From positions 124,001 through 188,000 of the forward strand of contig NZ_VIRS01000001.1 of NCBI RefSeq assembly GCF_006912135.1: a stretch of DNA of 64,000 nucleotides. The letters run 5' to 3'. The notes beneath the pieces were generated by a model. That model was not told where the DNA came from, did not search any database, and saw only the letters and a program-made list of their open reading frames with translations. This DNA comes from Cryptosporangium phraense. GTDB taxonomy: Bacteria; Actinomycetota; Actinomycetes; Mycobacteriales; Cryptosporangiaceae. Shown here piece by piece: positions 50,405-59,308 of the stretch (position 1 is its first letter; every line of letters starts with the position of its first letter). Position numbers and translations under genes: made by a program.

Positions 50405-51798
50405 CGGGCTTCCGTTCCGGCGCGGCGGATCGCGCGCCCCAGGTGGAGGTAGAGCGCGTGGCCGGTGCCGTCGTCGCCGAGGAACGCGTGGGGCATGTAC
50501 ATGCCCCGGTCGGCCTCGACCGGGATCAGCATGTCGTCGCGGTAGTGGACGAGCTCGGTCCGTTCGGCCCGGCCACCCATCTCCTCGAAGAAGCCCTTGG
50601 GCACCTGCTCGATCCAGATCCGCCGGTCGTCGTCCTGGCTGACCGTGAGGTCGAAGACCTGGGCCGAGTAGGTGCCGAGGAACCTCTCGGCGTCGATCGT
50701 CGGCGGGTCGGCCGGCGGGGTGGGCATCGGGGGCAGGCTGACCGGGGAGAACTCGGTCAGGACCCGGCCGACGACGTCCCGGTACAGCGACATCGCGTCG
50801 CCGCCGTTCGTCAGCAGCGCGACGGCCAGCCCGGCGTCGGGGACGATCCGCAGGAACGCGGCCTGGCCGACCGTGTTGCCGTCGTGGCCGATCAGGGTGC
50901 CGGTCGGGAGGTCGAAGCGCTCGAACCCGAGGCCCCAGGACGTCCCCATCAGGCCGAGGTCGGGCAGGTCGACCTGCTTCTCGTGCATGGCGGCCGCGGT
51001 GCCGGGCTTCAGCACCGCGGTGCCGTCGGCGGCCCGGCCGTCGTCCAGGTGCATTTGCGCGAACGCGATCAGGTCCCGGGGACGCATGGCCAGCATCGCG
51101 CCGGCCGGCGAGTTGGACTTCGCCATCGCCCACATCGGAGCCGGTTCGTACCCGGCGCCCCGCTCCAGCTCGATGTGGCCCATCGCGGCGCGGTACCTGA
51201 TCGCCTCGTAGGCGTCGGTCGCGGTGTGGGTCAGCCCGAGCGGCGTGATGAGGTGATCGCGCAGCGCGGCGTCGAAGGTCTTCTGACGCTGGACCTCGAC
51301 CAGGCGCCCCAGCACGCAGTAGCCGGCGTTGTTGTACGAGAACTGCTCGCCCGGCGGGAAGAGCTGCGGAACGTCGGCCAGGGTCGCGACGAACTTCTCC
51401 AGGCAGTCGTCGCCGAGGCCGGTGTCGGTGAAGATGTCACCCTCGAACCCGGCGGTGTGGTCGAGCAACTGCCGGACCGTGATCCGCGCGGCCGCCGCCT
51501 CGTCGGCGATGCGGAACTCCGGCAGGTACTCCCGCACCGGCCGGTCGAGCTCCACCGTTCCCTCGTCGACCAGCTGCAGAACGAGCGTGCTTGTCCAGAG
51601 CTTGGTGATCGACCCGATCTGGAAGACCGCGTCCGTGGTGGCTTCTACGCCGGTGGCCTTGCTCAGCAGGCCGGCCGCGCCGTCCACCACCTCGCCGCGA
51701 AGCGCGATCGCCCATCCCGCGGCCGGGACGTCGTGCTTTTCGAGCAGGAGGGGGAGTTGCTCCTGGAGCCAGACCCGGATGTCGTCGAGATCGCCCAT
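50401..51798 (-). CDS. Beta-lactamase-fold serine hydrolase (candidate D-aminopeptidase/esterase)
   Basis: A 465-residue class C-like protein. The nucleophile and lysine are S63 and K66 in FQIGSITKLW, the YxN motif is in FSYNNAGY, and GHDGNTVG replaces KTG. There is no signal peptide, so it is cytoplasmic. The segment TVRQLLDHTAGFEGDIFTDTGLGDDCLEKFV matches the C-terminal half of the S9 fusion protein closely. It is the first gene of the long operon. D-aminopeptidase-type cleavage of peptides with D-residues would fit the neighbours. Confidence 0.85.
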   Translation of the reverse strand: MGDLDDIRVWLQEQLPLLLEKHDVPAAGWAIALRGEVVDGAAGLLSKATGVEATTDAVFQIGSITKLWTSTLVLQLVDEGTVELDRPVREYLPEFRIADEAAAARITVRQLLDHTAGFEGDIFTDTGLGDDCLEKFVATLADVPQLFPPGEQFSYNNAGYCVLGRLVEVQRQKTFDAALRDHLITPLGLTHTATDAYEAIRYRAAMGHIELERGAGYEPAPMWAMAKSNSPAGAMLAMRPRDLIAFAQMHLDDGRAADGTAVLKPGTAAAMHEKQVDLPDLGLMGTSWGLGFERFDLPTGTLIGHDGNTVGQAAFLRIVPDAGLAVALLTNGGDAMSLYRDVVGRVLTEFSPVSLPPMPTPPADPPTIDAERFLGTYSAQVFDLTVSQDDDRRIWIEQVPKGFFEEMGGRAERTELVHYRDDMLIPVEADRGMYMPHAFLGDDGTGHALYLHLGRAIRRAGTEAR

Positions 51799-51834
51799 GC
51801 GGGGTGAGCGTAGGGACGCCCGCCGTTCACCGGT

Positions 51835-51850
51835 TGGTCGTCGGCGACCA
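51835..51850 (-). terminator. Hairpin between the CHAT-locus genes and the peptide operon
   Basis: TGGTCG (51835-51840) pairs with CGACCA (51845-51850) around a TCGG loop. It follows the stop of the membrane-protein gene and precedes the operon's first gene by 37 nt. It may end the former or be a site for control of the latter. Confidence 0.35.
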
Positions 51851-51882
51851 GTTCGCCGGCCGGCTTGGTGCCGCCCGACGAA

Positions 51883-52755
51883 TCACGAGTCCTTGCGCAG
51901 CGCGGACGTGATCCGCTCGCCGACCTCGGCGGTGAGCGGCCCCTCGCACTCCACCCCGAGCAGCTCGGCCAGCTGCCGGCCGTAGAGATCGACCACCGAC
52001 TCGGTGAGCTCGGCGAACGCCTCGCCCGCGACCCGGGCCCGGTACCAGGCGGTGGCCGCCGTGGCCAGCCCGACGACCGCCGACGGCCACCAGACGACGC
52101 CGACCAGGAGGTAGCCGACCGCCCACGCCACCAGCCGGAACGCCGCGGTCAGGGCCGTCCGGGCGGTGGTGACCTCGGCCCGGACGTCGGACGGCAGCGC
52201 GAGCCAGAGCCGCGGCCAGGCCGAGCCGAGATCGAGCCGGTAGATCGACCAGACCCGGGCGTCGACCGCGGCGATCCGGTCGCCGAGCCAGAACGCGCGG
52301 GTCGGCGGAGCGACGCTGATCCGGTTGCGCCGGGCGTTGAGCTCCTGGGCCCGCGCGGTCCCCTCGCCGCCGCGGGCCGCGGCCAGCAGGGCCGCGGTGA
52401 ACTTCTCCTCGGCCGCGTCCCAGCGTCGGCGGCGACGGCGGACGGACCAGCGCGGTCGGTCGGCGAGCCAGAGCCGCTCCACGACCACGCCCAGCGCCGA
52501 CGCGGCCAGGCCGAGGCCGGCCGACGCCACCAGCACCCCGGCCAGCACCAGCACCAGCACGCTCGTGGTGCGGAACGCCGGCTCGGAGGCCAGGTGGTTG
52601 AGCCGGTCGATCAGGCGTCCGACGTCGTGCCAGTGCCGGTGGCCGAGCACCAGCCCGGCGGCCGCGGCGGCGGTCAGCGGCAGGCTGGGCAGCACGAGCA
52701 GCGTGAGCCAGCGCTCGGCCAGCTTGCCGCCGAGCGCTTCGAGGAACTTCGTCAC
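51883..52755 (-). CDS. Two- to four-helix membrane protein of the CHAT locus, unknown function
   Basis: A 290-residue protein. Hydrophobic segments lie at about residues 17-36 (LLVLPSLPLTAAAAAGLVLG), 64-90 (TSVLVLVLAGVLVASAGLGLAASAL) and 205-235 (VAWAVGYLLVGVVWWPSAVVGL). A charged RRRRRR stretch lies between the second and third. No family recognised. GTG 52755 overlaps the stop of the small upstream gene by 4 nt, so the two form an operon that is divergent from the CHAT gene. It may anchor or receive a signal from the CHAT protein. Confidence 0.6.
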   Translation of the reverse strand: MTKFLEALGGKLAERWLTLLVLPSLPLTAAAAAGLVLGHRHWHDVGRLIDRLNHLASEPAFRTTSVLVLVLAGVLVASAGLGLAASALGVVVERLWLADRPRWSVRRRRRRWDAAEEKFTAALLAAARGGEGTARAQELNARRNRISVAPPTRAFWLGDRIAAVDARVWSIYRLDLGSAWPRLWLALPSDVRAEVTTARTALTAAFRLVAWAVGYLLVGVVWWPSAVVGLATAATAWYRARVAGEAFAELTESVVDLYGRQLAELLGVECEGPLTAEVGERITSALRKDS

Positions 52756-53120
52756 GGCCGCAGCCGGGTGACGGTCATCGGCGCGCGGTGGACCGCGCAG
52801 AGGATCGGCTCGGCCGCCGGCCGCTCCACCCGGTCGCAGCTCCGGCCCGGGCAGGTCAGCACCTCCAGGACGCGGTGACCGTCACCGGCGCCGGGCAGCC
52901 GCTGGAACGACCGGGTCCCACCCAGCCCGGCCGCCTGGCCCGCCCGGAGCAGGAGGTCCTCCAGATCGTCGAGATCGTCGGTGAGGTCGTCGGCCGGCAC
53001 GCCGTCGCGGACCCGGGCGGCGATCGACTCGGCGAGCGTCCGGATCGGAGACGGCCGGCGGACCGCGTCCGTCTCGTCGGCCAGACGTCGACAGAGCACC
53101 GCAAGCTGGTCCGCGCTCAT
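52752..53120 (-). CDS. Small protein with C-terminal cysteine pair, CHAT locus
   Basis: A 122-residue protein. The first 70 residues are helical and acidic (ADDLTDDLDDLEDLLLRAG). The last 40 contain TCPGRSCDRVE and ILCAVHRAPM, a CxxxxC plus CxxH arrangement that could bind zinc. No family recognised. The ATG is only 23 bp from the divergent CHAT start, and a TATCCT box 7 nt upstream suggests a leaderless transcript. Confidence 0.6.
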   Translation of the reverse strand: MSADQLAVLCRRLADETDAVRRPSPIRTLAESIAARVRDGVPADDLTDDLDDLEDLLLRAGQAAGLGGTRSFQRLPGAGDGHRVLEVLTCPGRSCDRVERPAAEPILCAVHRAPMTVTRLRP

Positions 53121-53127
53121 CGTTCGA

Positions 53128-53137
53128 AGGATAGCGT
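53128..53137. promoter_or_regulatory. Overlapping divergent -10 boxes for leaderless transcripts
   Basis: AGGATAGCGT gives TAGCGT (53132-53137) 6 nt before the CHAT GTG on the plus strand and TATCCT (53133-53128) 7 nt before the ATG on the minus strand. With only 23 bp between start codons no ribosome-binding site fits, so both messages are probably leaderless and mutually exclusive. Confidence 0.5.
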
Positions 53138-53143
53138 TCCGCT

Positions 53144-56047
53144 GTGGACCCGTCCGACGACGCGATCGCCGAGCATCGGCGAGACGCGGCCGGCGGTTCG
53201 ATCAACGCGATGAACGACCTGGCGATGGCGTTGCGCGACCGGTACCGGTACCGCGGCGACGCCGCCGACCTGCTCGACGCCATCGCGACCCTGCGCACCG
53301 CGATCGCCCACGTGCCCGACCATCCGATCAGGCACTCGCTGCGCGCGAACCTGAGCGCGTTGCTGCTGGACCGCTTCGAGGAGTTCGGCGAGCTGGACGA
53401 TCTCTACCGGGTCCTGGCCGGATGCGACGAGTCGATCCCCCGGCTGGATCCCGACGGCCGGTTGGTCGCCGAGACGATGCGGGCCGAGACGCTGGTCGTG
53501 CTGGCCGAGCACACCGGGCAGGCCGGGTTCGCGGTCGAGGCCCTGGCCGCGGCGGCCGCGCTGCCGGACGACCCGCCGGTGCGCTTCGTCCGCGCGAAGG
53601 CCCAGCTCGTCCGGTACCGGTTCACCGCCGACCGGGGTGCACTGTCCGAGGCGGTCGAGCTCCTGGCGGCCGACGCGCGGACGGCCACCGGGGACCGCGT
53701 CCCGCTGGTGCTCGGCCTGCTCGGCGACGCGTTGCTCGACGTCGCCGACGACACCGGCGACGAGACCGTGCGGCAGACCGCGATCGGCCATCTCCGGACG
53801 ACCCTCGACGACACGCCGAGCGGCTCCCCGCTGCGGCTGCAGCGGCAGATCAACCTGGCCGCGGCGCTGCGCGACCGGGGGCGGCACACCGGCGACGCCA
53901 CCGCCGGGCGGGAAGGCGTCGACCTGATGCGTGACGTCGTCGCCGGGACGGACCCGGAATCCCGGTTCTGGCCCAACCGGCTCGACAACTACCTGACCGC
54001 CCTCGACGATCTGGTCGATCTGACCGGTGACCTCGCGGTCCTGGACGAGGCCCTCCGGATCGCGGGCCGGGCCGGCGGGGGCCGGGCCGGCGCGAGCCGG
54101 GCCGGCGCGAGCCGGGCCGGGGTCACGACCATGCTGCTGACCGGCCTGCTGTATCGGCAGCGCTTCGTCCACACCCGGGACGAGCGCGACCTCGCGGCGG
54201 CGATCGCCGCGTTTGTCGACGCCGTCGACCAGGATCCGGACCAGGTCGCCGCGCAAGGCAACCTGGCCGCCGCCCGGCTGTCGGAGTACGAGCTCACCGG
54301 CGACCCGGAGGCGTTACGCCAGGCGGTGACCGGGTCCGCGGCCGTCGTGCGGGGCAGCCCGCCCGGATCGTCGACCCGCGGTGAGGCCCTGGTCATCCAC
54401 GCGAACGCATTGCTCGCGTCGGCGGAGCGCCGGTCGGACCCGGGGATGCTGGCCGCCGTCCGGCACACCCTGCGTGAGGCCGCGCGAATACCGGCCCTGC
54501 GCCCGGCGAAGCGCGTCGAGGCCGCCCGGGACTGGGCCCGCATCGAGGCCCGTACCGACGCGTGGTCCGCGGCCACCGACGCGTACACCTACGCGGTCGA
54601 GCTGCTGCCGCTGGTCGCGCCGCGCCGGCTGGCCCGCGTCGACCAGCAGCGGGCGCTGGCCCGGCTCGACGGCCTGGCCGCCGAGGCGGCCGCCTGCGCG
54701 CTCCAGGCGGGCGATCCGCCGACCGCGGTGCGGCTGCTGGAACTCGGCCGCGGGGTCTTGGGCGGCCAGGGGCTGCAGCGGCGCAGCGACCTCTCCCAGC
54801 TGCGGTCCCGGGCACCGGGCCTGGCCGACGAGCTGAGCGCCGCGTTCGACCGGCTGGTCCCGTCGGCCCCGGTGACCGGCCTCGACGCCGACGACCGGCA
54901 CGCGCAGGACCTCCGGCTGGCCGAGCTGCTCGACCGGGCTCGCCGGCTGGACGGGCTGGCCGATTTCCTGGCTCCCCCCAACCTGACCCGGCTCCTCGCG
55001 GCGACCGCGGACGGTCCGGTCGTGCTGGTCAACGTCAGCGCGGTGCGCAGCGACGCGTTGATCGTCAAACCGTCGGGCGTCACACCGGTCGGCCTTCCCG
55101 GCCTGACGCCCGGCGCGGTGACCGACCGGGCGGCCGCGTTCGGCGCGGCGCTGGCCGCGGCGGCCGTCCCCGGGCCCGGCGAGCGCGCGGCCCAGGACAC
55201 GGTCGCCGACGTGCTGCGCTGGCTCTGGGACGAGATCGCCGAGCCGGTGCTGGCCAGGCTCGGGCACACGGCCCCCGGGCCGGCCGCCGGGCCGGCCGGC
55301 GGGGTAGCTGGCGGGGTGGCCTGGCCTCGGGTCTGGTGGTCGCCGGTGGGTGAGCTGGCGATGCTCCCGCTGCACGCGGCCGCCCCCGGTCCGGACGGCG
55401 CCGGTGTGCTCGACCGGGTCATCTCCTCCTATACGCCGACGCTCCGCGCGCTGGGCGAGGCCTCGGGGCCGGTCGCTGTGGACGAGGGCGACCTGGTGAC
55501 GGTCGCGGTCGGCGACGCCCCGGGGGCGCCCGTGCTGGCGAACGTGGAGCGCGAGGCCACGGCGATCGGCGCGCCGTTCCGCCTGGACGGCGAACAGGCC
55601 TCGGTGGCCGCGGTCCGGGCCGCGCTGACCACCCATCCGTCCGTCCACTTCGCCTGCCACGGCGCGAGCGACGTCGACGACCCGTCGGCCAGTCATCTCC
55701 TGCTCTCCGACGGCCGGCTCACGGCGCTGGACGTGTCCGCGCTCGATCTGTCGGATGCCCGACTGGCCGTCCTCTCGGCGTGCGAGACCGCGCTGGGCAC
55801 GCGCCGGATCCCGGACGAGAGCCTGCACCTCGTCTCGGCGTTCCAGCTCGCCGGCTACCGGGCCGTCATCGGGACGTTGTGGCCGGTCAACGACCTGGTG
55901 GCCCGGCGGGTCGCGGTAGACCTGCACGCGGGCCTGCGGGCCGGCTCCGACCCGGCGACGGCGCTGCACCACGCCGTGCGACGCTGCCGGGCCCGCTACC
56001 CCGCGACGCCGACTCTCTGGGCCGCGCACGTCCATTCAGGCCGATGA
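53144..56047 (+). CDS. CHAT-domain caspase-like protease with TPR-like array
   Basis: A 967-residue protein. Residues 1-620 are helical repeats of TPR type, each containing a NLAxxLLDRF or AIATLRTAI-like helix pair. Residues about 640-967 are a CHAT domain with catalytic H839 ([10 protein letters not shown]) and C880 ([12 protein letters not shown]), and the usual [15 protein letters not shown]-type end. CHAT proteases cleave partner proteins in response to a signal bound by the repeats and take part in bacterial cell-death and defence systems. A 15-bp repeat ([14 protein letters not shown]) marks about residue 315. GTG 53144 is leaderless. The TPR gene follows after 6 nt. Confidence 0.88.
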   Translation: MDPSDDAIAEHRRDAAGGSINAMNDLAMALRDRYRYRGDAADLLDAIATLRTAIAHVPDHPIRHSLRANLSALLLDRFEEFGELDDLYRVLAGCDESIPRLDPDGRLVAETMRAETLVVLAEHTGQAGFAVEALAAAAALPDDPPVRFVRAKAQLVRYRFTADRGALSEAVELLAADARTATGDRVPLVLGLLGDALLDVADDTGDETVRQTAIGHLRTTLDDTPSGSPLRLQRQINLAAALRDRGRHTGDATAGREGVDLMRDVVAGTDPESRFWPNRLDNYLTALDDLVDLTGDLAVLDEALRIAGRAGGGRAGASRAGASRAGVTTMLLTGLLYRQRFVHTRDERDLAAAIAAFVDAVDQDPDQVAAQGNLAAARLSEYELTGDPEALRQAVTGSAAVVRGSPPGSSTRGEALVIHANALLASAERRSDPGMLAAVRHTLREAARIPALRPAKRVEAARDWARIEARTDAWSAATDAYTYAVELLPLVAPRRLARVDQQRALARLDGLAAEAAACALQAGDPPTAVRLLELGRGVLGGQGLQRRSDLSQLRSRAPGLADELSAAFDRLVPSAPVTGLDADDRHAQDLRLAELLDRARRLDGLADFLAPPNLTRLLAATADGPVVLVNVSAVRSDALIVKPSGVTPVGLPGLTPGAVTDRAAAFGAALAAAAVPGPGERAAQDTVADVLRWLWDEIAEPVLARLGHTAPGPAAGPAGGVAGGVAWPRVWWSPVGELAMLPLHAAAPGPDGAGVLDRVISSYTPTLRALGEASGPVAVDEGDLVTVAVGDAPGAPVLANVEREATAIGAPFRLDGEQASVAAVRAALTTHPSVHFACHGASDVDDPSASHLLLSDGRLTALDVSALDLSDARLAVLSACETALGTRRIPDESLHLVSAFQLAGYRAVIGTLWPVNDLVARRVAVDLHAGLRAGSDPATALHHAVRRCRARYPATPTLWAAHVHSGR

Positions 56048-56053
56048 TGGAGC

Positions 56054-57163
56054 ATGGCCTTCTGGAGGAGAACCAGGAAAACCACCGAACACGTCGAGGG
56101 TGACTACGGCCGCGCGGACATCACGGTCACCGAGCAGCCGGGCGACGTCCCGGTCGTCGAGGTCGACCTCGTGCTCAACGCCGAGACCGCACGCGGCCTG
56201 GACTTCGAGAGCAAGCGGGAACGGCTGGGGCTCGACCACCCGGACACCCGGCACGCGCTGCACCTCTACGCGGTCACGATCGGCGACGACCCGGACCGGC
56301 GCGACGACGCCGTCCAGCTGCTGAGCTGGCTGGCCGACGCGCGGGCGGACGACCCGGAGAACCGGCTCCTGACGCTGAACGATCTCACCCGGCTCCTGGC
56401 CGACGCCGGCGAACTGGCGGTGGCCGAACAGCGGCTGCGCGAGGCGTTGACGGGCTGGGAGGATCTCCGCGGCCGGGACGATCCGCAGACGCTGACGATC
56501 GCGTCGAACCTGGCCAACACGCTGACCGACCTCGATCGCCGGGACGAGGCCGAGGGGCTGATCCGGGACACGGTCACCCGCCTCACCCGCACGCTCGGCG
56601 CCGGGCACCCCGACACGTTGCGGGCCCGCAACACGCTGGCCGGCACGTTACGGGGCTCCCCGGCCCGGCTCGCCGAGGCCGAGCAGATCTACGTCGGCCT
56701 CGTCGCCGACGCCGACGAGGGCGCCGACGTCACGCTGGCCGCGCTGCACAACCTCGGCGCCGTCTACGCCCACCAGGGCAAGTTCGACGAGGCCCGGGAG
56801 GCGTACGGCCGGCTGATCGAGCGGCGCGCCCGTCACCAGGGCGACGACCACCCCGACACCTGGCGCACCCGCCACAACCACGCCGTCGTCCTCAACCTCC
56901 TCGAGCGACCGGCCGAGGCCGAGTCGGAGATGACCGACGTCCTCGACGCCTACCGGCGGCTGTACGGCCGGGAGCATCCGGCGACGATGGGCGTGCAGGT
57001 CGACCTGGCCGCGCTGCTGGCCAACCGGGGAGCGAACAGGCAGGCGGTGCCGTTGGTCCGGGAGGCGCTGGGCACCTACCGGCGCACGCACGGGGCCGGA
57101 CACCCGATGGTGCGGGAGCTGGACGACCTGCTCCGCCGGCTGACCGCGGCCGATCAATCCTGA
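56054..57163 (+). CDS. TPR-repeat (kinesin light chain-like) protein
   Basis: A 369-residue protein with about five TPR_10/TPR_12 units. Each has a DHPDTLRARNTLA or HPATMGVQVDLA-like first helix and an AEQxxREAL second helix. The first 60 residues differ and are acidic. It begins 6 nt after the CHAT stop, so it is cotranscribed and is the most likely substrate, inhibitor or adaptor of the CHAT protease. Nothing suggests enzyme activity. Confidence 0.85.
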   Translation: MAFWRRTRKTTEHVEGDYGRADITVTEQPGDVPVVEVDLVLNAETARGLDFESKRERLGLDHPDTRHALHLYAVTIGDDPDRRDDAVQLLSWLADARADDPENRLLTLNDLTRLLADAGELAVAEQRLREALTGWEDLRGRDDPQTLTIASNLANTLTDLDRRDEAEGLIRDTVTRLTRTLGAGHPDTLRARNTLAGTLRGSPARLAEAEQIYVGLVADADEGADVTLAALHNLGAVYAHQGKFDEAREAYGRLIERRARHQGDDHPDTWRTRHNHAVVLNLLERPAEAESEMTDVLDAYRRLYGREHPATMGVQVDLAALLANRGANRQAVPLVREALGTYRRTHGAGHPMVRELDDLLRRLTAADQS

Positions 57164-57224
57164 AGGGATTGCGTACTCGGCCGGAGTCCTATTCGCTTCG
57201 GTGGTCCGGCCGGCACTGGAGGCG

Positions 57225-58166
57225 ATGATGACCACGCTGTTCGAGAGCACCGACGCCGAGGCGGTCCGGGAGATGCTGTTGAGCGTCTACGACGCGCGCC
57301 GGTTCGCCGCTCCATCCGCGCCGCCCTACCTGCGTATCGGCCTGGACCAGTTCGGGGAGGTCGGGCTGCACCGCATCACGTACGGCATGGACTGCGAGGT
57401 GGGCAGCCACGAGCTCGGCGGGCTGTACTTCGGTCACCTCGCCGCCGGCGGCATCGTCTTCCGCCCCCCGGGCGACGCCCGCCCGTACCGGGCCGGGGAC
57501 GTCTTCCTGGCCGGGCAGCCCGACGAGCCGTATCTGGCCGACATCGTCCAGTCCGACCTCGAGTACGTCGGCCTGGAGCCTTCCCTGCTCACGCAGGTCG
57601 CTGCCACCAGCCCGGCCCGCGTCCCGACGCCGATCCGGTTCACCGGCTACCAGCCGGCCACCGCCCGGGACGCCCAGCGGTGGCTGGCCACCGTCGCCTA
57701 CTTCCGCGAGCTGGTCGCGGACGGAGTGGCCCCGCCTCTCGTGCTGGCCACCGCGTCCCGGCTGCTCGCCGCGACCGCGCTGACCGTCTTCCCGAACGAC
57801 GCGCTGCGCGACCCGACGATCGAGGACCGCCACGACGCCCATCCGGACGCGCTGCGCCGCGCCGTCGCGTTCATCGACGACAACGCGCAGCGCCCGATCG
57901 GACCGGCCGACATCGCCGCCGCCGCCCACGTCAGCATCCGCGCGGTGCAGCTGGCGTTCCGTCGGCACCTGGACACCACCCCGATGGCCTACCTGCGCCG
58001 GGTCCGGCTCACCCACGCCCACGAGGCGCTCCGGGACGGCGACCCGGCCACCACGAGCGTGTCGGCGGTGGCCGCGGCCTGGGGATTCGCCGACCACAGC
58101 AGCTTCACCGAGCTCTACCGCATCACCTACGGTCAACCGCCCAGCAAGACCCTGCGCGGCCGGTGA
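57225..58166 (+). CDS. AraC-family transcriptional regulator
   Basis: A 313-residue regulator. The N-terminal 190 residues are a ligand domain of the AraC_binding_2 type. The C-terminal 100 residues hold two helix-turn-helix units, IGPADIAAAAHVSIRAVQLAFRRHL and SVSAVAAAWGFADHSSFTELYRITYGQPP, the classic pair. GGAGG lies 2 nt before the chosen ATG 57225, with ATG 57228 and GTG 57201 as alternatives. It stands alone; no target is apparent. Confidence 0.9.
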   Translation: MMTTLFESTDAEAVREMLLSVYDARRFAAPSAPPYLRIGLDQFGEVGLHRITYGMDCEVGSHELGGLYFGHLAAGGIVFRPPGDARPYRAGDVFLAGQPDEPYLADIVQSDLEYVGLEPSLLTQVAATSPARVPTPIRFTGYQPATARDAQRWLATVAYFRELVADGVAPPLVLATASRLLAATALTVFPNDALRDPTIEDRHDAHPDALRRAVAFIDDNAQRPIGPADIAAAAHVSIRAVQLAFRRHLDTTPMAYLRRVRLTHAHEALRDGDPATTSVSAVAAAWGFADHSSFTELYRITYGQPPSKTLRGR

Positions 58167-58244
58167 CGGTTCGTTTCGGCCATAGTCGTGGCCCGATCGT
58201 GCGCTGAGAGCGGCAGCGGTGGATTCGGCCATGGATGACGCTCA

Positions 58245-58730
58245 ATGGCGATGGCTTCGCCACACGGCACCCCTCGACCCGACGCCGCCCTCGCCTTCAG
58301 CCGGCGCACGCAGGCGGCGCGCCTACGCGACCGCGCCGAAGCCACCCGCGACGCGTCGCGTCAGATCGTCGAGCGCTCCCGGGACCTCGCCGAGCGCTCC
58401 ACCTTCCTGCTGCGGGCGCGTGGGAGCGGCCACACCATTTCGCTGCACGGCCCCATCGACCGCCAGGCTTCCGGGGATCTCGACGCGATCATCCACGACC
58501 TGAGCGGCGCCGGCCGCGGTCCCGCGATCGTCGACCTCTCGGACGCCACGTTCGTCGGCGCGGTGGCCCTGAACTTCCTCGCCCGTCTCGTTCAGACCTG
58601 CGGAGCCGTCCAGATCACCGGAGCCGGCCACCTGCCGCTCCTCCCCCGGATGCTCGCCGCCGGACGCCTGGAGCAGGTCACGATCTTCCCGGCTCCACCC
58701 CGGCCGGTCAGGCTGGCCAAGGCGGACTGA
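58245..58730 (+). CDS. STAS-domain protein without the phosphorylatable serine
   Basis: A 161-residue protein. Residues 1-50 are a charged helix (RDRAEATRDASRQIVERSRDLAE). Residues 55-150 are a STAS fold: HTISLHGPIDRQASGDLDAII, then IVDLSDATFVGAVALNFLARL, where anti-sigma-factor antagonists usually have D-S-S/T-G. The serine is replaced (VGAVALNFL), so switching by phosphorylation is unlikely. It may be a constitutive antagonist or a scaffold. The downstream end overlaps a SnoaL-like remnant on the other strand. Confidence 0.7.
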   Translation: MAMASPHGTPRPDAALAFSRRTQAARLRDRAEATRDASRQIVERSRDLAERSTFLLRARGSGHTISLHGPIDRQASGDLDAIIHDLSGAGRGPAIVDLSDATFVGAVALNFLARLVQTCGAVQITGAGHLPLLPRMLAAGRLEQVTIFPAPPRPVRLAKAD

Positions 58731-59010
58731 AGGCGCCGACCTGGGTCATGATCGTCACGTCGTCGGCGGCCCACTCCTCGCTGATCCGGCCGTCGGTGAC
58801 CCGGTAGATGTCGACCGCGTCCCACCGGCCGATGAACGACTCCAGCAAGCCGAAGACCGACGCGGCGACCGCCTTGTCGGTGCGCGCTCTCGTCGACGTC
58901 GACCAGCGGCTTGTGTTTGTTCAGCGCCGTACCCGCCCGATCGGGTCTCGATCATCGAGGTCTGGAACGCTTCGACCTGCGCCCGGGTGACGGAGCAGGG
59001 ATCCTCGGCA
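58708..59010 (-). pseudogene. SnoaL-like (NTF2-fold) protein remnant
   Basis: Reading leftwards, one frame gives SVTRAQVEAFQTSMIET near 58,990-58,940. After a frame change come VFGLLESFIGRWDAVDIY and RVTDGRISEEWAADDVTI, ending MTQVGAF and a stop at 58708. These are the helix-1 and end parts of polyketide-cyclase-like SnoaL proteins. The middle is missing or shifted. Confidence 0.6.
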
Positions 59011-59040
59011 GGGTTCGGTTCCAGTCCGCGAGGTAACACG

Positions 59041-59079
59041 AAAAAGGGTTCCCACAGGCCTAATGACCTGCGGAAACCC
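59041..59079 (-). terminator. Intrinsic terminator of the tRNA-Pro gene
   Basis: On the minus strand GGGTTTCCGCAGG and CCTGTGGGAACCC form a 13-bp stem with two mismatched or wobble positions and an 8-nt loop (59079 to 59046), followed by TTTTT (59045-59041). It starts 10 nt after the tRNA's 3' end. Confidence 0.88.
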
Positions 59080-59088
59080 TCGCCGCTG

Positions 59089-59162
<74 letters not shown>

Positions 59163-59308
59163 CGACTCCCCAACCCTACCGCACCCGCCACCCGGCCTCC
59201 GCACCAGTTGCGCCCCCGGGTGCAACACAGGTGCGAACCCCACCAATCCGTGGCATCCCCGCCCGATCGACCGCACTGTGGGTACGTCCCCCCACGAGGA
59301 GCCACACC

